Shown here: piece after piece, positions 15,800-23,382 of the stretch | Position numbering within the stretch: the first letter of the stretch is position 1 | How the letters are laid out: each line of letters begins with the position of its first letter | Assembly: GCA_019115285.1 (NCBI GenBank) | Contig: DXDU01000048.1 | Coordinates: forward strand, 1 to 34,974 | Direction of reading: 5' to 3' | Source of the DNA: Candidatus Acutalibacter pullistercoris | GTDB taxonomy: Bacteria > Bacillota > Clostridia > Oscillospirales > Acutalibacteraceae | Length of the DNA stretch: 34,974 nucleotides | Program-made: the position numbers and the translations under genes | The notes under the pieces: generated by a model | Database searches by the model: none | What the model saw: the letters and a program-made list of their open reading frames with translations, nothing else | What the model was told of the DNA's origin: nothing

Positions 15800-15880
15800 T
15801 TACAGGCGGATGGGCACCGGCTGCCGGGGGGTGAGGGAGTCGGGAGTGACCAGGCAGTCCACGGTGTGGAGGCAGACGCC
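15800..15880 (-). pseudogene. Remnant of an sfsA 3' end
   Basis: Reading the minus strand, this fragment encodes LHTVDCLVTPDSLTPRQPVP and the same end (IRL, stop) as the intact SfsA, with only a few changes (GVCLHT in place of GIHLHA). No start, no upstream SfsA sequence and no catalytic part are present. The downstream side lies in the repeat unit shared with the real gene, so this is a duplicated or left-over tail, not an active gene. Confidence 0.75.
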
Positions 15881-15911
15881 CGGGGCCTGGGAGCCCAAAG
15901 GGGCAGGGGAA

Positions 15912-16062
15912 AGCCCGGGGAAAGCGGCGACCGTTGCGCCGCGGCCCGGGCTGTTTTGCTGGAGGTTGGGTTTTCGAAGGGTTACAGGCGGATGGGCACC
16001 GGCTGCCGTGGGGTGAGGGAGTCGGGGGTGACCAGGCAGTCCACGGCGTGGAGATGGATGCC
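15912..16062. repeat. Direct repeat copy 2: terminator plus true sfsA 3' end
   Basis: Second copy of the 15730-15880 repeat; its right part is the functional end of sfsA and its left part the hairpin that serves as sfsA terminator (AGCCCGGG/CCCGGGCT arms with inner GCGGCG/CGCCGC). Confidence 0.9.
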
Positions 16063-16683
16063 TTGGGCGGCAGCGGCCTGGAGGGCCTCGCCGAACTGGG
16101 GGTGGGTCTGCCAGTTGGGGGCGAAGTACGCCACCCCGGCCATTTGCACCACGAACAGCACGCAGGCCCGGTACCCCTCCCGCAGGCAGCGGCAGAGCTC
16201 TTCCAGGTGCTTGACACCCCGCTGGGTGGGGGCGTCGGGGAACAGGGCGGCGCCGTCCTGCTCTAAGGTGACCCCTTTCACCTCCACGAACCACCGGGCC
16301 TCTCCCAGCTGGGCGTAGAAGTCGAACCGGGAGGAGCCGTAGGCCGTCTCCGGCCGGAGGGTGAGGGGGGCGCCGGCCTCCTCCGGGGTGAGGCGGCGGA
16401 GCAGGGTGGGAAGGTACTCCGCCGCGGCCTTGTTGGGGGCCTGGCTATCCATGTTGATGAGCAGGCTGCCCTTTTCCACGGCGATCAGGTCGTACTTGGT
16501 CTTGCGGGCGGGGTTCCCGCTCTCCTCCAGGTACACGGCGGCGCCGGGCAGGAGCAGCTCCTTGCACCGGCCGGTGTTTTTCACGTGGCAGGTGTGGACC
16601 TGCCCTTCCAGCTCCACCTGGGCGATGAACCGGTTGGGCCGGCTGAGGAACCGGCCTTTCACCACGGGGCCTTGGTATGTCAT
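15982..16683 (-). CDS. sfsA: SfsA-family DNA/RNA nuclease-like protein
   Basis: 233 residues from ATG 16683, which follows AAAGGGAGG; an earlier in-frame start lacks a site. SfsA was first named as a sugar fermentation stimulation protein and is now regarded as an OB-fold plus PD-(D/E)XK nuclease-like protein. Visible motifs are GRFLSRPNRFIAQVELEG (10-27), CHVKNTGRCKELL (32-44), SSRFDFYA with the acidic residue of the nuclease core, VEVKGVTL (the ExK element) and FPDAPTQRGVKHLEEL. Cellular function is uncertain. It is transcribed convergently to the N-acetyltransferase, and its 3' end has been duplicated. Confidence 0.93.
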   Translation of the reverse strand: MTYQGPVVKGRFLSRPNRFIAQVELEGQVHTCHVKNTGRCKELLLPGAAVYLEESGNPARKTKYDLIAVEKGSLLINMDSQAPNKAAAEYLPTLLRRLTPEEAGAPLTLRPETAYGSSRFDFYAQLGEARWFVEVKGVTLEQDGAALFPDAPTQRGVKHLEELCRCLREGYRACVLFVVQMAGVAYFAPNWQTHPQFGEALQAAAAQGIHLHAVDCLVTPDSLTPRQPVPIRL

Positions 16684-16717
16684 AGGGAACCTCCCTTTGC
16701 GTGTTCTTTGGGCTTTC

Positions 16718-16746
16718 AGTATACCACGGGGCGGGGCCGGGGGCAA
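16718..16746 (-). promoter_or_regulatory. Promoter of sfsA
   Basis: Minus strand: -35 TTGCCC (16746-16741), 17-bp spacer, -10 TATACT (16723-16718). It lies back to back with the response-regulator promoter. Confidence 0.75.
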
Positions 16747-16754
16747 TCTCCTTC

Positions 16755-16784
16755 TTGCGGTGGGAGGAAGCTTTGGAGTATACT
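16755..16784 (+). promoter_or_regulatory. Promoter of the two-component operon
   Basis: -35 TTGCGG (16755-16760), 18-bp spacer, -10 TATACT (16779-16784), 25 bp before the regulator start. No copy of the TTTCATG repeat is seen here. Confidence 0.65.
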
Positions 16785-16808
16785 AGAAGGCGAAAGGGAG
16801 GAGAGAAG

Positions 16809-17501
16809 ATGCGCATCTTAGTGGTGGAGGACCAGCGGGACCTGAACCGGCTGATGGTAAAGACCCTGCAGAAGGAGGGCTACGCCGTGGACGGCTGCTT
16901 CGACGGGGAGGAGGCCCTGCTCCACTTGGAGGGGGCGGAGTACGACGGGGTGATCTTGGACGTGATGCTCCCCAAAAAGGACGGCTACCAGGTGCTGGGG
17001 GAGCTGCGCCGCCGGGGCCTGGACCTGCCGGTGCTGTTCCTCACCGCCAGGGACAGCGTGGCCGACCGTGTGAAGGGACTGGACGCCGGGGCCGACGACT
17101 ACCTGGTGAAGCCCTTCGACTTCCAGGAGCTGCTGGCCAGGATCCGGGCCATGACCAGAAAGCGCACCGGCAGCCGGACCAACCAGTTCACCGTGGGGGA
17201 CGTGACCGTGGACACGGAGCGCCGGGTGGTGACCAAGGGCGGCAGGGAGATCCCCCTGCTCGCCAAGGAGTACGCCATTTTAGAGTACATGGTCCGCCAC
17301 AAGGGGGCGGTGCTCTCCCGGGAGCAGATGGAGGACAGGATCTGGAATTACCAGTACGCCGGGAGCTCCAACAACATCGACGTGTACCTGAGCCGGCTGC
17401 GGAAGAAGCTGGAGGGGGACGGGGGCGAGAAGCTCATCCACACCGTGCGGGGGGTGGGCTGGATCCTCCGGGACCCGGAAGGAGAGGGGGAGAAAGGGTG
17501 A
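16809..17501 (+). CDS. OmpR/PhoB-family response regulator
   Basis: 230 residues. The receiver domain (1-115) has the acidic pair in VVEDQ (Glu7, Asp8), phosphoacceptor Asp51 in VILDVMLPKKDG, Thr79-Ala80 in LFLTARD and the conserved Lys in LVKPFD (about 101). The C-terminal winged helix (about 130-225) ends with SNNIDVYLSRLRKKLE and HTVRGVGWIL, diagnostic for the OmpR class. ATG 16809 follows AAAGGGAGGAG. Its stop overlaps the kinase start in GTGA, so the pair is translationally coupled. The likely target is the downstream PepSY lipoprotein promoter. Confidence 0.96.
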   Translation: MRILVVEDQRDLNRLMVKTLQKEGYAVDGCFDGEEALLHLEGAEYDGVILDVMLPKKDGYQVLGELRRRGLDLPVLFLTARDSVADRVKGLDAGADDYLVKPFDFQELLARIRAMTRKRTGSRTNQFTVGDVTVDTERRVVTKGGREIPLLAKEYAILEYMVRHKGAVLSREQMEDRIWNYQYAGSSNNIDVYLSRLRKKLEGDGGEKLIHTVRGVGWILRDPEGEGEKG

Positions 17502-18841
17502 AGCTTTCGGTCAAAGCCAAGGTGACTTTGTGGTTCACCGCCCTGATGGGGGCTGTCTCCGGACTGGCGCTGGCGCTGCTGCTGCTGGTGAGCCAGTCCG
17601 TGGTGGACAGCACCGCCATGGAGACCTTGTCCCAGACGGTGCGGGATAGCCTCTCCCAGGTGGGGGAGGAGCAGGGCAGCCTCTCCCTGTCTGGGGAGTT
17701 CTCCTTCTACCGGGACGGGGTGTACCTGTTGGTGTACAGCAAGGAGGAGGCCTTGCTGGCGGGGCAGCTCCCCGGGTTTTTCACCGGGGTGGAGGAGCCC
17801 TTTCAAAACGGACTGACCAGGGGAGTGGACACCCCCCAGGGCCACTGCTACGTGCTGGACTTCTTTGTGCCCTTTGGCTGGGAGGACGGCGTCTGGGTCC
17901 GGGGGATCATCCCCGCGGGCGGGGCCGCCCAGACCAGCCGGAACGTGATGACGCTGGGGGCGGTGGCCCTGCCCCTGCTGCTGGTGCTGGCGGCGGCGGG
18001 GGGCTACGCCGTGGCCCGGCGGGCCTTCCGGCCCCTGGACCAGATGGCCGCCACCGCCTCCGCCATCCAGGAGGGCAGCGACCTCTCCGCCAGGATCCCG
18101 GTGGGGAAGGGGGACAACGAGTTCACCCGGCTGGCGGGGACCTTCAACCAGATGCTTACGCGGCTGGAGGGGTCGTTCCAGGCGGAGGAACAGTTCGCCT
18201 CCGACGCCTCCCACGAGCTGCGCACCCCGGTTTCGGTGATCTTGGGGGCCTGCGAGTACGGGGAGAAGTACGACGAGACCCCGGAGGAGCGCCGGGAGAC
18301 CCTGGAGATGATTCACAGGCAGGCCAAGAAGATGGCGAAGCTCATCGGGCAGCTGCTGACCATGACCAGGATGGAGCAGGGCACCCAGCCCCTGGAGCGG
18401 GAGCGGGTGGCCCTGGACGGCCTGGTCCGGGACGTGACAGGGGAGCCCGCCTTCGCCGGGGAGCACATCGCCCTGGAGTTGGAGCCGGTGACGGCGGAAG
18501 GGGACAGCCAGCTGCTGGGGAGGGTCCTGGGCAACCTGCTGGAAAACGCCTTGCGCTACGGCCACCGGGAGGGGGAGGCGGCGGAGGTCACCGTGAAGAC
18601 CTGGGGCGAGAGAGGCGATGCCCTGCTCTCTGTGGCGGACAAGGGCCCCGGCATCCCGGAAGGGGAGCGGGAGAAGATCTGGCAGCGGTTTTACCAGGTG
18701 GACCCCTCCCGGACGGGAGAGGAGGGGGCCGGGCTGGGGCTTTCCATGGCAAGGCAGATCGCCAGGCTCCACGGGGGAGACCTGACGCTGGAAAGCGGCC
18801 CCTGGGGCAGCCGGTTCACCTTAAAACTGCCTCGAAAATAA
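17498..18841 (+). CDS. Membrane sensor histidine kinase
   Basis: 447 residues from GTG 17498. Two transmembrane helices (about 11-32 and 150-172) flank an extracellular sensor of about 115 residues. A HAMP domain (about 173-225) leads to HisKA with phosphoacceptor His239 in ASDASHELRTP and to HATPase with the N box (GNLLENALRYG, about 347-357), G1 (DKGPGIPEG) and G2 (GAGLGLSMAR). It is a classical orthodox kinase for the preceding regulator. The signal sensed is unknown. The PepSY lipoprotein made next door could modulate sensing, as seen for PepSY proteins beside other kinases, but that is inference. Confidence 0.95.
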   Translation: MKLSVKAKVTLWFTALMGAVSGLALALLLLVSQSVVDSTAMETLSQTVRDSLSQVGEEQGSLSLSGEFSFYRDGVYLLVYSKEEALLAGQLPGFFTGVEEPFQNGLTRGVDTPQGHCYVLDFFVPFGWEDGVWVRGIIPAGGAAQTSRNVMTLGAVALPLLLVLAAAGGYAVARRAFRPLDQMAATASAIQEGSDLSARIPVGKGDNEFTRLAGTFNQMLTRLEGSFQAEEQFASDASHELRTPVSVILGACEYGEKYDETPEERRETLEMIHRQAKKMAKLIGQLLTMTRMEQGTQPLERERVALDGLVRDVTGEPAFAGEHIALELEPVTAEGDSQLLGRVLGNLLENALRYGHREGEAAEVTVKTWGERGDALLSVADKGPGIPEGEREKIWQRFYQVDPSRTGEEGAGLGLSMARQIARLHGGDLTLESGPWGSRFTLKLPRK

Positions 18842-18851
18842 ATTTCTCTCA

Positions 18852-18884
18852 TTTCATGCTGGTTTCATGTTCCGCGGGTATGAT
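18852..18884 (+). promoter_or_regulatory. Activated promoter with OmpR-type direct repeat before the PepSY lipoprotein
   Basis: TTTCATG occurs at 18852-18858 and 18863-18869, 11 bp apart (7-base repeats with 4-base spacing, one helical turn). A -10 TATGAT lies at 18879-18884, and no good -35 exists where the repeats stand. This layout matches promoters activated by PhoB/OmpR-type regulators whose sites replace the -35. Confidence 0.7.
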
Positions 18885-18933
18885 AGAGCCAGCAAAGAGA
18901 GAGACCCACCCAAACGACAAAGGAGGAAGCACG

Positions 18934-19779
18934 ATGAAGAAGCTGTTCGCTGTTTGTTTGTTGGCCGGCCTGGTCACCCTGGCCGGATGCAGTTCGACCC
19001 AGACCGCCTCGGCCCAGTACATCGGCATGGAGGCCGCCCGCTCCGCCGCCCTGCAGGACGCCGGGGTGACGGAGGGAGAGTTCACCGGCGTCACCCTGGA
19101 GGAGAAGGACGGCACAGTGTACTACGAGGTGGAGTTCACCGCCGGGGGCGCTAAGTACGAGTACGCCGTGGACGCCCTCACCGGGACCATCATCGAGGGC
19201 AAGTGGAAGGGAAATGACGGCGATCAGGGGGGGAGCAAGGCCAGCTCCACCACCCAGGAGAGCGCCGCCAGTTCCCGGCAGGAGAGCTCCAGCTCCCAGG
19301 CCCAGAGCAGCCAGGCCCAGGCGTCCCAGTCCCAGGAGGAGCTGACCCAGGACCGGGCGGTGGAGATCGCCGTGGAGGACGCCGGCGTGACGGACTACAC
19401 CCTGCTCAAGGCCCAGCGGGACTATGACGACGGCCGGCTGGTGTACGAGGTGGAGTTCTACAGCGCCGACGGCAAGGAGTATGACTACGAGATCGACGCC
19501 GCCACCGGGGAAGTGCTCTCCAAGGACTACGACGCGGAAGGGACCCTGCCCCAGGGGGACGGCACCACCTCCATCACCGAGGAGGAGGCCAAGGCCCTGG
19601 TGCTCAAACAGGTCCCCGGGGCCACGGAGCAGGACATCCTGGAGTTTGTGACCGACTATGACGACGGCCGGCTGGAGTACGAGGGCAAGCTGTTCTACAA
19701 CGCCACGGTGTACGAGTTCACCGTGGACGGCTACAGCGGCACCATCCGGGAGTGGGAGGCCGAGAAGGCCGCCCGGTAA
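18934..19779 (+). CDS. Lipoprotein with three PepSY-like domains
   Basis: 281 residues. A signal peptide with lipobox LAGC places lipidated Cys19 on the outer face of the membrane. PepSY-like units lie at about 28-90, 137-197 and 214-275, each with an AA..AL.DAGV or EEAKALVLKQV helix followed by YEVEF/YEYAVDA.TG strands. A Ser/Gln-rich linker (about 104-136) separates the first from the others. PepSY domains occur in protease inhibitors and in sensors of cell-envelope conditions. ATG 18934 has AAAGGAGG upstream. The gene has its own likely regulated promoter after the two-component pair and ends at a strong two-way terminator. Confidence 0.92.
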   Translation: MKKLFAVCLLAGLVTLAGCSSTQTASAQYIGMEAARSAALQDAGVTEGEFTGVTLEEKDGTVYYEVEFTAGGAKYEYAVDALTGTIIEGKWKGNDGDQGGSKASSTTQESAASSRQESSSSQAQSSQAQASQSQEELTQDRAVEIAVEDAGVTDYTLLKAQRDYDDGRLVYEVEFYSADGKEYDYEIDAATGEVLSKDYDAEGTLPQGDGTTSITEEEAKALVLKQVPGATEQDILEFVTDYDDGRLEYEGKLFYNATVYEFTVDGYSGTIREWEAEKAAR

Positions 19780-19791
19780 AAGAGGCAGAAA

Positions 19792-19831
19792 AAATCCCCC
19801 TGGGGACCGGAATGGGTCCCTGGGGGGATTT
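19792..19831. terminator. Two-way terminator between the PepSY and DHHW genes
   Basis: A 17-bp stem with two wobble pairs (19792-19808 with 19815-19831) and a 6-base loop. On the minus strand it is followed by TTTTTTCTG; on the plus strand by a weaker GCGTTTATCC. It serves both convergent genes. Confidence 0.88.
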
Positions 19832-19835
19832 GCGT

Positions 19836-21224
19836 TTATCCTTGGGCGGCCAGGCTCGCCTGGAGCCAGGCGCCAGTTTCGTCCTGCCAGAGGATCTGGG
19901 CGCCGGTCAGGGCCGTGCCGGCGGGCAGGTAGGCGGTAAAGGGGTAAGTCCCCGGCTGGGAACCGCCGCTGCCCACCGGGGAGGCCTCGAACTGATAGCC
20001 GCCGGCCCGCAGGTACACGGGAGAGCTGTCCCCGCAGGAGGGGAGCTCCCCGGTGACGGTGAGGTATCCGGCTGCCTGGGGGGACTCCGCCGCGGAGACG
20101 GTGAGGGTCTCCCCGGTGTCTTGGGGCTGCAGGGGAGAGGCGGAGGCCTCTGTCCAGGGGGCGGGGAAGATGAAGGGATACTCCGCCAGGTTCTTCAGGT
20201 TCCGCTCTACGATCTCCAGGATGACCGTGTCCGCTTGGATAGCGTCCATGGCCCCCAGGTCGTAGGGGGTGGACCGGGAGAACACCGCGTGGCCGAAGCT
20301 CTCCGCCAGCAGGCTGTGGAGGGTGTTGCCGAAGGAGTCCCGGAACATGAGGAGGTTCCCGTTTGTCCCGGCGCTGGTGGTCTCGATGCGCAGGTCGTCC
20401 ACGTCCCGGATGGGGGTGGCGTACTCAAAGGCCAGGTCCTGGGAGAAGTGCCACTGGTCCTCCAGCTCGTGGGAGGCGGGGTACAGCATGACGTACAAAT
20501 CCCCCTGGTGGTCTTTCTCGTAATACCCCTCCCGCTGGAACATGTCCCCGGTCCTCCCCAGGTCGGCGAGGAGGGTGTCGTGGGCCAGGGCGGCGCCCTT
20601 GTAGGTCCAGTGGGAGTCCCACTTGTGGTACAGGTCCTCCTCCTGCTGGGAGAAGGCAGCAACTAAGTCGCTGTAGGGGACAGAGCTCTCCCCCAGGGCC
20701 GCCGTCACCTGGGACAGGGCGGTGACTTCCCCTGGTTCCAGGCCCTGGGGGCCGTGCTCCGGGTAGAGGGTGAGCTTATTGGGGGCCACGGTGAACAGGA
20801 AGGAAGCCCCCTTGCTCTCCACGTAGCCCTGGGCCAGCTCCAGGGAACGGCGGATGGCCCAGACCTGCCGCTGGGTGAGCAGGTCCGCCCCGGTGAAGTC
20901 GTCCTCGGTCTCGGCGTAGAACAGCCAGTCCTCCCGGCCTAAGGAGACCTGCTCCTGGGAGGAGGTGTGGAAGAGGGCGGCTTTCCAGGCGGAGTCCGCG
21001 GTGATGAGCTCCTGGCGGAAGGCGAAGCGGTCGGCGAAGTAGTCCGCCGCGTCGGACATGATGTTCAGGTTTACGCTGCCGTCAGGCTGGGTCAGGCTGG
21101 GCTTGGGGGAGAGGACCTCGTTGGCGGCGGCCTGGCTCTCCCCGAAGAACACCATGCCAAGGCCGGGCACAGCGCAGGCGCAGAAGAAGAGAAGGACGAA
21201 CAGCAGATGGAGTTTCTTTTTCAC
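19836..21224 (-). CDS. DHHW/AlgX-like SGNH-type acyltransferase partner
   Basis: 462 residues from GTG 21224, chosen for AAGGCGGG upstream and because the signal sequence (KKKLHLLFVLLFFCACAV) begins there; a TTG at 21245 would overlap the MBOAT stop. After the membrane anchor, the domain shows FLFTVAPNKLTLYPE (about 140-155), the DxHW motif DSHWTYKG (Asp about 202, His about 204) and MFRDSFGN with the serine near 297, matching the Asp-His-Ser set of AlgJ/AlgX-type polysaccharide O-acetyltransferases. The last ~110 residues look like an additional beta domain. It lies 17 bp after the MBOAT gene, so the two should act together on an extracellular polymer; the polymer and the acyl group are unknown. 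Confidence 0.88.
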   Translation of the reverse strand: MKKKLHLLFVLLFFCACAVPGLGMVFFGESQAAANEVLSPKPSLTQPDGSVNLNIMSDAADYFADRFAFRQELITADSAWKAALFHTSSQEQVSLGREDWLFYAETEDDFTGADLLTQRQVWAIRRSLELAQGYVESKGASFLFTVAPNKLTLYPEHGPQGLEPGEVTALSQVTAALGESSVPYSDLVAAFSQQEEDLYHKWDSHWTYKGAALAHDTLLADLGRTGDMFQREGYYEKDHQGDLYVMLYPASHELEDQWHFSQDLAFEYATPIRDVDDLRIETTSAGTNGNLLMFRDSFGNTLHSLLAESFGHAVFSRSTPYDLGAMDAIQADTVILEIVERNLKNLAEYPFIFPAPWTEASASPLQPQDTGETLTVSAAESPQAAGYLTVTGELPSCGDSSPVYLRAGGYQFEASPVGSGGSQPGTYPFTAYLPAGTALTGAQILWQDETGAWLQASLAAQG

Positions 21225-21241
21225 AATGCTTCCCGCCTTTC

Positions 21242-22654
21242 TCAAAATCTAAAGTAGATGAAGGGGTTGAAGGCGCTGCCCGCCAGGTTCATGACGCACA
21301 GCAGGTACAGCCCGGCGCTGAGGGCGTAGGAGCCCACCCGCAGGGCCAGGGCCCCTTTGCCGTCGCCCTGGGCCTTGTACCGGACCCAGGGGAGCAGGGG
21401 CAGGGAGCACAGGACCCCCAGGGCCACGGTGGCCAGGTTCAGGGGGGTGAGCAGGTCCCGGAGGAGGGCGTCGCTCTGCAGGGTGAAGGCAAAGCCCGTG
21501 AACATCTGGGAGAACATGAGCCCGGCGCTCTCCAGGCTGTCCGCCCGGAAGAGGACGAAGCCCAGCAGCACGATGAGCAGGGTGGTCACATGGCCCAGGG
21601 CTTTGCGGACTTTCCCGCCCTTGGGGAGCAGGTCCTCCAGGATGATGAACACCCCGTGCCACAGCCCCCACAGCACGAAGTTCCAAGAGGCCCCGTGCCA
21701 CAGGCCGGTACAGAAGAACACCACGGCCTTGTTCAGCTCGGTGCGGACCTTGCCCTTGCGGTTGCCCCCCAGGGGGATGTAGAGGTAATCCCGGAACCAG
21801 GAGGAGAGGCTGATGTGCCACCGCCGCCAGAACTCTTTGATGGAAGAGCTGATGTAGGGGTACTGGAAGTTCTCCAAAAACTGGAAGCCGAACATCCGCC
21901 CCAGGCCGATGGCCATGTCGCTGTAGCCGGAGAAGTCGAAGTAGATCTGGAGCATGTAGCACACCGCGCCAATCCAGGCGGCCCGGGCGTCCAGCTGGGA
22001 GGCGGAGGCGGTGAACACCAGGTCCGCCATGCGGCCGGTGGTGTTGGCGATGAGCAGCTTCTTGGAAAGCCCGATCACAAACCGGCGGATGCCGTCGGCG
22101 GTGAGGGCGGGGTTCGTTTGCCGGTGGTCGATCTGGTCGGCCACGTCGTGGTAAATGACGATGGGCCCGGCGATGAGCTGGGGGAACAGGGAGATGTACA
22201 GCGCCAGCTTTACAATGTTGTAGGCGCACAGGGAGCGGTCCCGGTACACGTCGATGACATAGGAGAGGCCCTGAAAGGTGAAAAAGGAAATGCCCACCGG
22301 CAGGGCGATGCCCGTCAGGGGGATCTCCAGGGAGAAGGCCTGGTTCAGGGAACTGAGGAAAAAGTCGGTGTACTTAAAGACCGACAGCATCCCCAAGTTC
22401 AGCACGACGGCGGCAGCAGTCACCAGCTGGGCCTGGGCCTTTTTCCGGCACAGCACCAGCAGGCGCCCGGCGGTGAAGTTGATGACGATGGAGGCTATCA
22501 TCAGCAGCACGTACACCGGCTCGCCGAAGGCGTAGAACAGAAGGCTGGCGATGAGCAGGAGGATGTTCTTCCCCCGGATGCCCGGGATTACCCGGGAGAG
22601 GAGAAACACCACCGGCAGGAAGATGAACAGAAATACAGCGGAACTGAAAACCAC
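21242..22654 (-). CDS. MBOAT-family membrane O-acyltransferase (AlgI/DltB-like)
   Basis: 470 residues from GTG 22654, which follows AAAGGAG; upstream in-frame codons lack a site and give no membrane sequence. There are about ten hydrophobic helices. The MBOAT signature is clear: FWRRWHISLSSWFRDYLYIPLGGN-type sequence (positions about 270-293) and the catalytic His near 318 in LWHGASWNFVLWG. AlgI-type proteins pass acyl groups across the membrane to a partner that modifies a polysaccharide. The next gene is such a partner (DHHW/AlgX-like). The gene is preceded by a terminator, so it probably starts a new two-gene transcript; no clear promoter is seen in the 40 bp available. Confidence 0.94.
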   Translation of the reverse strand: MVFSSAVFLFIFLPVVFLLSRVIPGIRGKNILLLIASLLFYAFGEPVYVLLMIASIVINFTAGRLLVLCRKKAQAQLVTAAAVVLNLGMLSVFKYTDFFLSSLNQAFSLEIPLTGIALPVGISFFTFQGLSYVIDVYRDRSLCAYNIVKLALYISLFPQLIAGPIVIYHDVADQIDHRQTNPALTADGIRRFVIGLSKKLLIANTTGRMADLVFTASASQLDARAAWIGAVCYMLQIYFDFSGYSDMAIGLGRMFGFQFLENFQYPYISSSIKEFWRRWHISLSSWFRDYLYIPLGGNRKGKVRTELNKAVVFFCTGLWHGASWNFVLWGLWHGVFIILEDLLPKGGKVRKALGHVTTLLIVLLGFVLFRADSLESAGLMFSQMFTGFAFTLQSDALLRDLLTPLNLATVALGVLCSLPLLPWVRYKAQGDGKGALALRVGSYALSAGLYLLCVMNLAGSAFNPFIYFRF

Positions 22655-22694
22655 GGGAGCAAAACTCCTTTGTCGCAAGATGGGTGGGGCGGCA

Positions 22695-22729
22695 GGAAAA
22701 GGCAGCCGCTGGGTCTCCCCGGCGGCTGC
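22695..22729 (-). terminator. Terminator of the TPKP lipoprotein gene
   Basis: Minus-strand arms GCAGCCGC (22729-22722) and GCGGCTGC (22709-22702) with a 12-base loop, followed by CTTTTCC. Confidence 0.75.
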
Positions 22730-22748
22730 GCCTGGTGTCAAATTGGAT

Positions 22749-23333
22749 TTACGCCACGCTCGTCACGGTCTCGCTGCCGTCGGAGGAGCGGAAGGTGTAC
22801 ACGGTAAAGCCGTCGTAGTAGTGAATGCCGTCCTCACCGTCGCCCATGCAGCTGGGGCCATACTGGCTGTCCAGAGGATAGCCGAAGACGCTGCAGAAGG
22901 TGCCCAGGTCGTAGCCCACGTAGTCGTAGGGGCTGGCCTCCTGGACCGGCTCGGGAGTGGGTTCCGCCACAGGAACTTCCGGCTCGGTGTAAGAGGGCTC
23001 CTCCACCACAGGGTCCTGGACCTCAGGCTCGGTGTAGGTGGGCTCTTCCGCCACAGGCTCCTGGACTTCCGACTCGGTGTACTGGGGCTCCTGGACGTAG
23101 GTCTCGTCGGTCTCCTCCTGAGAGGCGGGTTCCGGGGTGGCGGTAGGCTTGGGAGTGGCCGTGGGCTTGGGGGTGGCGCTGGGCTTGGGGGTAGCCGTGG
23201 GCTTGGGGGTGGCGCTGGCCTTGGGAGAGGGACTGGCCACGGCGCTGCTGGAGCTGCCGACGTCGCCGCCGCAGGCGCACAGGCTCAGGGCCAGAAGGGC
23301 GGCTGCTGCCAGGGAGAGAATACGTTTTACCAT
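22749..23333 (-). CDS. Small lipoprotein with TPKP and EPxYTEPEV repeats
   Basis: 194 residues. A signal peptide with lipobox LCAC predicts lipidation at Cys21. Residues about 35-69 are a Pro/Thr/Ala-rich spacer (repeats of TPKPTA/TPKPSA), residues about 78-125 a second repeat region with a 15-residue period (EPQYTESEV, EPTYTEPEV, EPSYTEPEV) rich in acidic residues, and the last ~60 residues a compact domain (YVGYDLGTFCSVFGYPLDSQYGPSC and DGFTVYTF). Such tails hold an outer domain away from the membrane through the wall. Function is not known. It is 49 bp after the first SLH-transglutaminase gene and probably shares its transcript. Confidence 0.85.
   Translation of the reverse strand: MVKRILSLAAAALLALSLCACGGDVGSSSSAVASPSPKASATPKPTATPKPSATPKPTATPKPTATPEPASQEETDETYVQEPQYTESEVQEPVAEEPTYTEPEVQDPVVEEPSYTEPEVPVAEPTPEPVQEASPYDYVGYDLGTFCSVFGYPLDSQYGPSCMGDGEDGIHYYDGFTVYTFRSSDGSETVTSVA
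23127..23216. repeat. Tandem repeat in the lipoprotein gene (TPKPxA units)
   Basis: A 15-18-bp-period repeat with GGGGGT and GGC variations encodes the Pro/Thr-rich spacer. In-frame gain or loss of units would only change spacer length. Confidence 0.75.
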
Positions 23334-23382
23334 GATGACATCATTCCTCTTTCTTTTTTGTGAGAGTTAGTTGGTGGGACGT

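Larger units (their letters stand above)
15730..15880. repeat. Direct repeat copy 1: duplicated terminator plus sfsA 3' end
   Basis: It matches 15912-16062 at a constant offset of 182 bp over about 150 bp with few substitutions. It carries the GC-rich terminator and the last codons of sfsA on the minus strand. Confidence 0.9.
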
